Source: Verrucomicrobiota bacterium (GTDB taxonomy: Bacteria > Verrucomicrobiota > Verrucomicrobiia > Chthoniobacterales > UBA10450). Taken from it: 7,559 nucleotides of DNA. The notes under the pieces were generated by a model. The model was not told where the DNA came from. It worked only from the letters and a program-made list of their open reading frames with translations, and searched no databases. The translations under genes and the position numbers were made by a program. The DNA lies in contig QHRC01000128.1 in NCBI GenBank assembly GCA_003219995.1, positions 10,781 to 18,339 on the forward strand. The letters run 5' to 3'. Every line of letters starts with the position of its first letter. Position 1 is the stretch's first letter. Positions 6,592 to 7,559 of this stretch are shown here, one piece after another.

Positions 6592-7053
6592 CTACGCGTG
6601 GCGCCGATTGAAACGGGCGACTTCGCGCGCGGTCTCGCGGTCGACGGCGCGTTTTTTCAGATCGGCGCGCTTGTCGCGTGCGACTTTGCCGTGGGCGAGA
6701 CCGAGCTCGGCTTTGAGCTTTCCGTTCTTCCAATAGAGTTTGAGAACGACCAGAGCGCGCCCGGCGACTTGCGTCTCGCCGTAAAGCTTCGCAATCTCTT
6801 GTCGATGTAACAACAATTTGCGCACTCGTTTGGCTGCCGGAATTTCATGGCTGGCCCGCTCATATGGTTGAATGTCGGCGTTGTAGAGAAAGGCTTCGCC
6901 ATTTTCGATGCGCGCGAAAGCGTCGCTGATGTTCGCTTTGCCAGCGCGGATGGATTTGACCTCACTGCCCTTCAGCGCGAGGCCAGCCTCGTAGCGCTCG
7001 AGAATGTGATAGTCGCGCAATGCCTTGCGATTGAGAATCGACTCAGCCGCCAT
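6592..7053 (-). CDS. smpB: SsrA (tmRNA)-binding protein SmpB
   Basis: SmpB binds tmRNA and brings it to stalled ribosomes for trans-translation. The 153-residue length is typical. Marks are NRKALRDYHILERYEAGLAL (8-27), KGSEVKSIRAGKANISDAFA (28-47), the LYNADIQPYERASH strand (56-69), RKLLLHRQEIAKL (77-89) and the basic C-terminal tail AHGKVARDKRADLKKRAVDR, which enters the mRNA channel. Start ATG (7051-7053) matches the family. It lies 30 bases after rpoZ, and a perfect 17-bp hairpin repeat (7059-7075) occupies the space where a ribosome-binding site would be. The tmRNA gene (ssrA) is not in the window. Confidence 0.97.
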   Translation of the reverse strand: MAAESILNRKALRDYHILERYEAGLALKGSEVKSIRAGKANISDAFARIENGEAFLYNADIQPYERASHEIPAAKRVRKLLLHRQEIAKLYGETQVAGRALVVLKLYWKNGKLKAELGLAHGKVARDKRADLKKRAVDRETAREVARFNRRHA

Positions 7054-7058
7054 ATTGA

Positions 7059-7075
7059 ACAGGCAAGATGCCTGT
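7059..7075. repeat. 17-bp palindrome ACAGGCAAGATGCCTGT
   Basis: Perfect seven-base stem, ACAGGCA with TGCCTGT, around a three-base loop. It lies between the rpoZ stop and the smpB start, five bases upstream of the smpB ATG on the minus strand. From memory, near-identical palindromes are scattered through many planctomycete and verrucomicrobial genomes and show up in spurious proteins as TGILPV or RQDAC; this was not checked. Confidence 0.8.
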
Positions 7076-7083
7076 GCTCCGAT

Positions 7084-7299
7084 TTAGGCGCCGTCGGCCG
7101 AATCTTTGATCGATTCGTAGGTGAGCTTGCCGGCGATGATTTCCTTGAGCGCGATGTCGGTAAGGGAAGCACGCGGACCTACCTCCACCATCGGCCGATG
7201 TCCCAAACCGAGCTGACGCACGCGCTTGGAGACAACGTTGATCAGGAGTTGCTGATTTGGGATGACTTGGGCTGCTTCCTGGAGGAGTTGAGTCGTCAT
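7084..7299 (-). CDS. rpoZ: DNA-directed RNA polymerase omega subunit
   Basis: Omega is the small subunit that helps fold beta-prime and, in many bacteria, forms part of the ppGpp site. The predicted 71-residue protein shows the family core IPNQQLLINVVSKRVRQLGLGHRPMVE followed by SLTDIALKEIIAGKLTYE, equivalent to the E. coli pattern of a 'vAarRaRQ' helix then 'ALrEI..G'. It is shorter than E. coli omega (91) but within the range of short forms. The frame is open up to 7401; I prefer ATG 7297-7299 because the 34 extra residues have no family resemblance and no better ribosome-binding site. It is the first gene of the rpoZ-smpB-SDR-thpR run. Confidence 0.88.
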   Translation of the reverse strand: MTTQLLQEAAQVIPNQQLLINVVSKRVRQLGLGHRPMVEVGPRASLTDIALKEIIAGKLTYESIKDSADGA

Positions 7300-7443
7300 A
7301 TTGCGCAAGGAATGGACGGGGCGGAATGCTTCCGTCGGGAATTGAAGAATGGTCGGCGACTCGCCGGCAAGAACGAAGGGAGTGAGCGGCGGGGCGAGCA
7401 TAATAAAAAGGAGTGTTGACTTTGCGAGCAGCGCAAATGGTTG
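7300..7443 (-). other. Leader region upstream of rpoZ
   Basis: I see no convincing gene here. Frames are open on the minus strand (one to 7447) but have no recognisable protein pattern. The stretch holds an A/T-rich tract (7400-7409) and most of a bulged stem-loop (7415-7448). It probably serves as promoter and 5' leader of the rpoZ run. Confidence 0.5.
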
Positions 7444-7448
7444 TCAAC
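7415..7448. promoter_or_regulatory. Bulged inverted repeat overlapping a possible rpoZ promoter
   Basis: GTTGACTTTGCG (7415-7426), loop AGCAG, CGCAAA (7432-7437), five unpaired bases, GTCAAC (7443-7448): a 12-bp two-part stem. On the minus strand TTGACA (7447-7442) is a perfect -35 match, and CAAAGT (7424-7419) sits 17 bases later as a poor -10. A promoter with an embedded operator, or a terminator for the gene entering from the right, are both possible. Confidence 0.35.
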
Positions 7449-7559
7449 CGATTTGTTCGTGTAGTTTGTCGATCTTTGAAGGCGGAGAATTTTCGCCAGC
7501 GCGGCCCCTGCGCCGGGGCACTTTGTCTCGCAAGAACAACCGGGTGGCGGAGAACAGAG
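7444..7559 (-). CDS. Possible C-terminus of an upstream gene (partial, unidentified)
   Basis: A minus-strand frame enters from the right edge and stops at TGA 7444-7446 after 37 visible residues. It ends in a basic then polar stretch, RDKVPRRRGRAG followed by SKIDKLHEQIG. The ending has natural amino-acid composition and mixed codons, as for a cytoplasmic tail, but no family is recognisable. Another minus-strand frame is also open across the region, so this is tentative. If real, its stop overlaps the inverted repeat at 7415-7448, which might then serve as its terminator. Confidence 0.35.
   Translation of the reverse strand, partial: LFSATRLFLRDKVPRRRGRAGENSPPSKIDKLHEQIG

Noticed and set aside
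7300..7401. 34-residue N-terminal extension of omega
   Set aside because: Not like any omega N-terminus I know; MTTQLLQEAAQ at 7299 starts right at the family's first helix.
7043..7447. 134-residue minus-strand open frame over rpoZ
   Set aside because: It overlaps omega in another frame, and its C-terminus is just the translated 17-bp palindrome region (TGILPV).

Overview
The window looks like chromosomal DNA of a free-living, moderately GC-rich bacterium. The best guess is the Verrucomicrobiota (a soil lineage related to Chthoniobacterales). That is an inference from the short, divergent omega subunit, the scarcity of Shine-Dalgarno sequences, and gene edges littered with short-period repeats and small palindromes of a kind I associate with that phylum. 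No mobile-element gene, phage gene, tRNA, rRNA or CRISPR array is visible.

Layout. A plus-strand run fills the left two thirds: a membrane glycosyltransferase of the ArnT/PMT (GT83-like) type (68-1549), ruvA (1592-2203), a protein of unknown function that resembles circularly permuted ATP-grasp enzymes (2298-3620), and an MFS transporter (3643-5084) broken by a frameshift. It converges on a minus-strand run that reads, in transcription order, rpoZ (omega), smpB, a short-chain dehydrogenase and thpR (RNA 2',3'-cyclic phosphodiesterase), spanning 7299 down to 5135. Partial minus-strand genes may lie at both edges: a start at 48 running off the left end, and a C-terminus ending at 7444 entering from the right.

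How the genes relate. The minus-strand run is a compact, probably co-transcribed unit with an RNA theme: transcription (omega), ribosome rescue (SmpB with tmRNA) and RNA-end chemistry (ThpR). An SDR is translationally coupled to thpR by a GTGA overlap. The plus-strand genes have no obvious common pathway; ruvA is without ruvB or ruvC here.

Most notable. (1) The MFS gene is split by an exact 5-bp tandem duplication (ATCTG twice, 4429-4438); removing one copy restores a normal 12-helix transporter. (2) At least four arrays with 7-bp period share a CAANNNN consensus. One lies inside the glycosyltransferase coding region, and two facing arrays fill the ruvA/ATP-grasp-like gap and touch the start codon. 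A related 8-bp array abuts the ruvA start. (3) A nested palindromic element (5080-5161) with TGTAG/CTACA ends lies between the convergent genes and supplies both of their stop codons. (4) A 17-bp hairpin repeat sits in the smpB translation-initiation region. I see no complete new multi-gene system; the unusual content is the repeats and the broken transporter.
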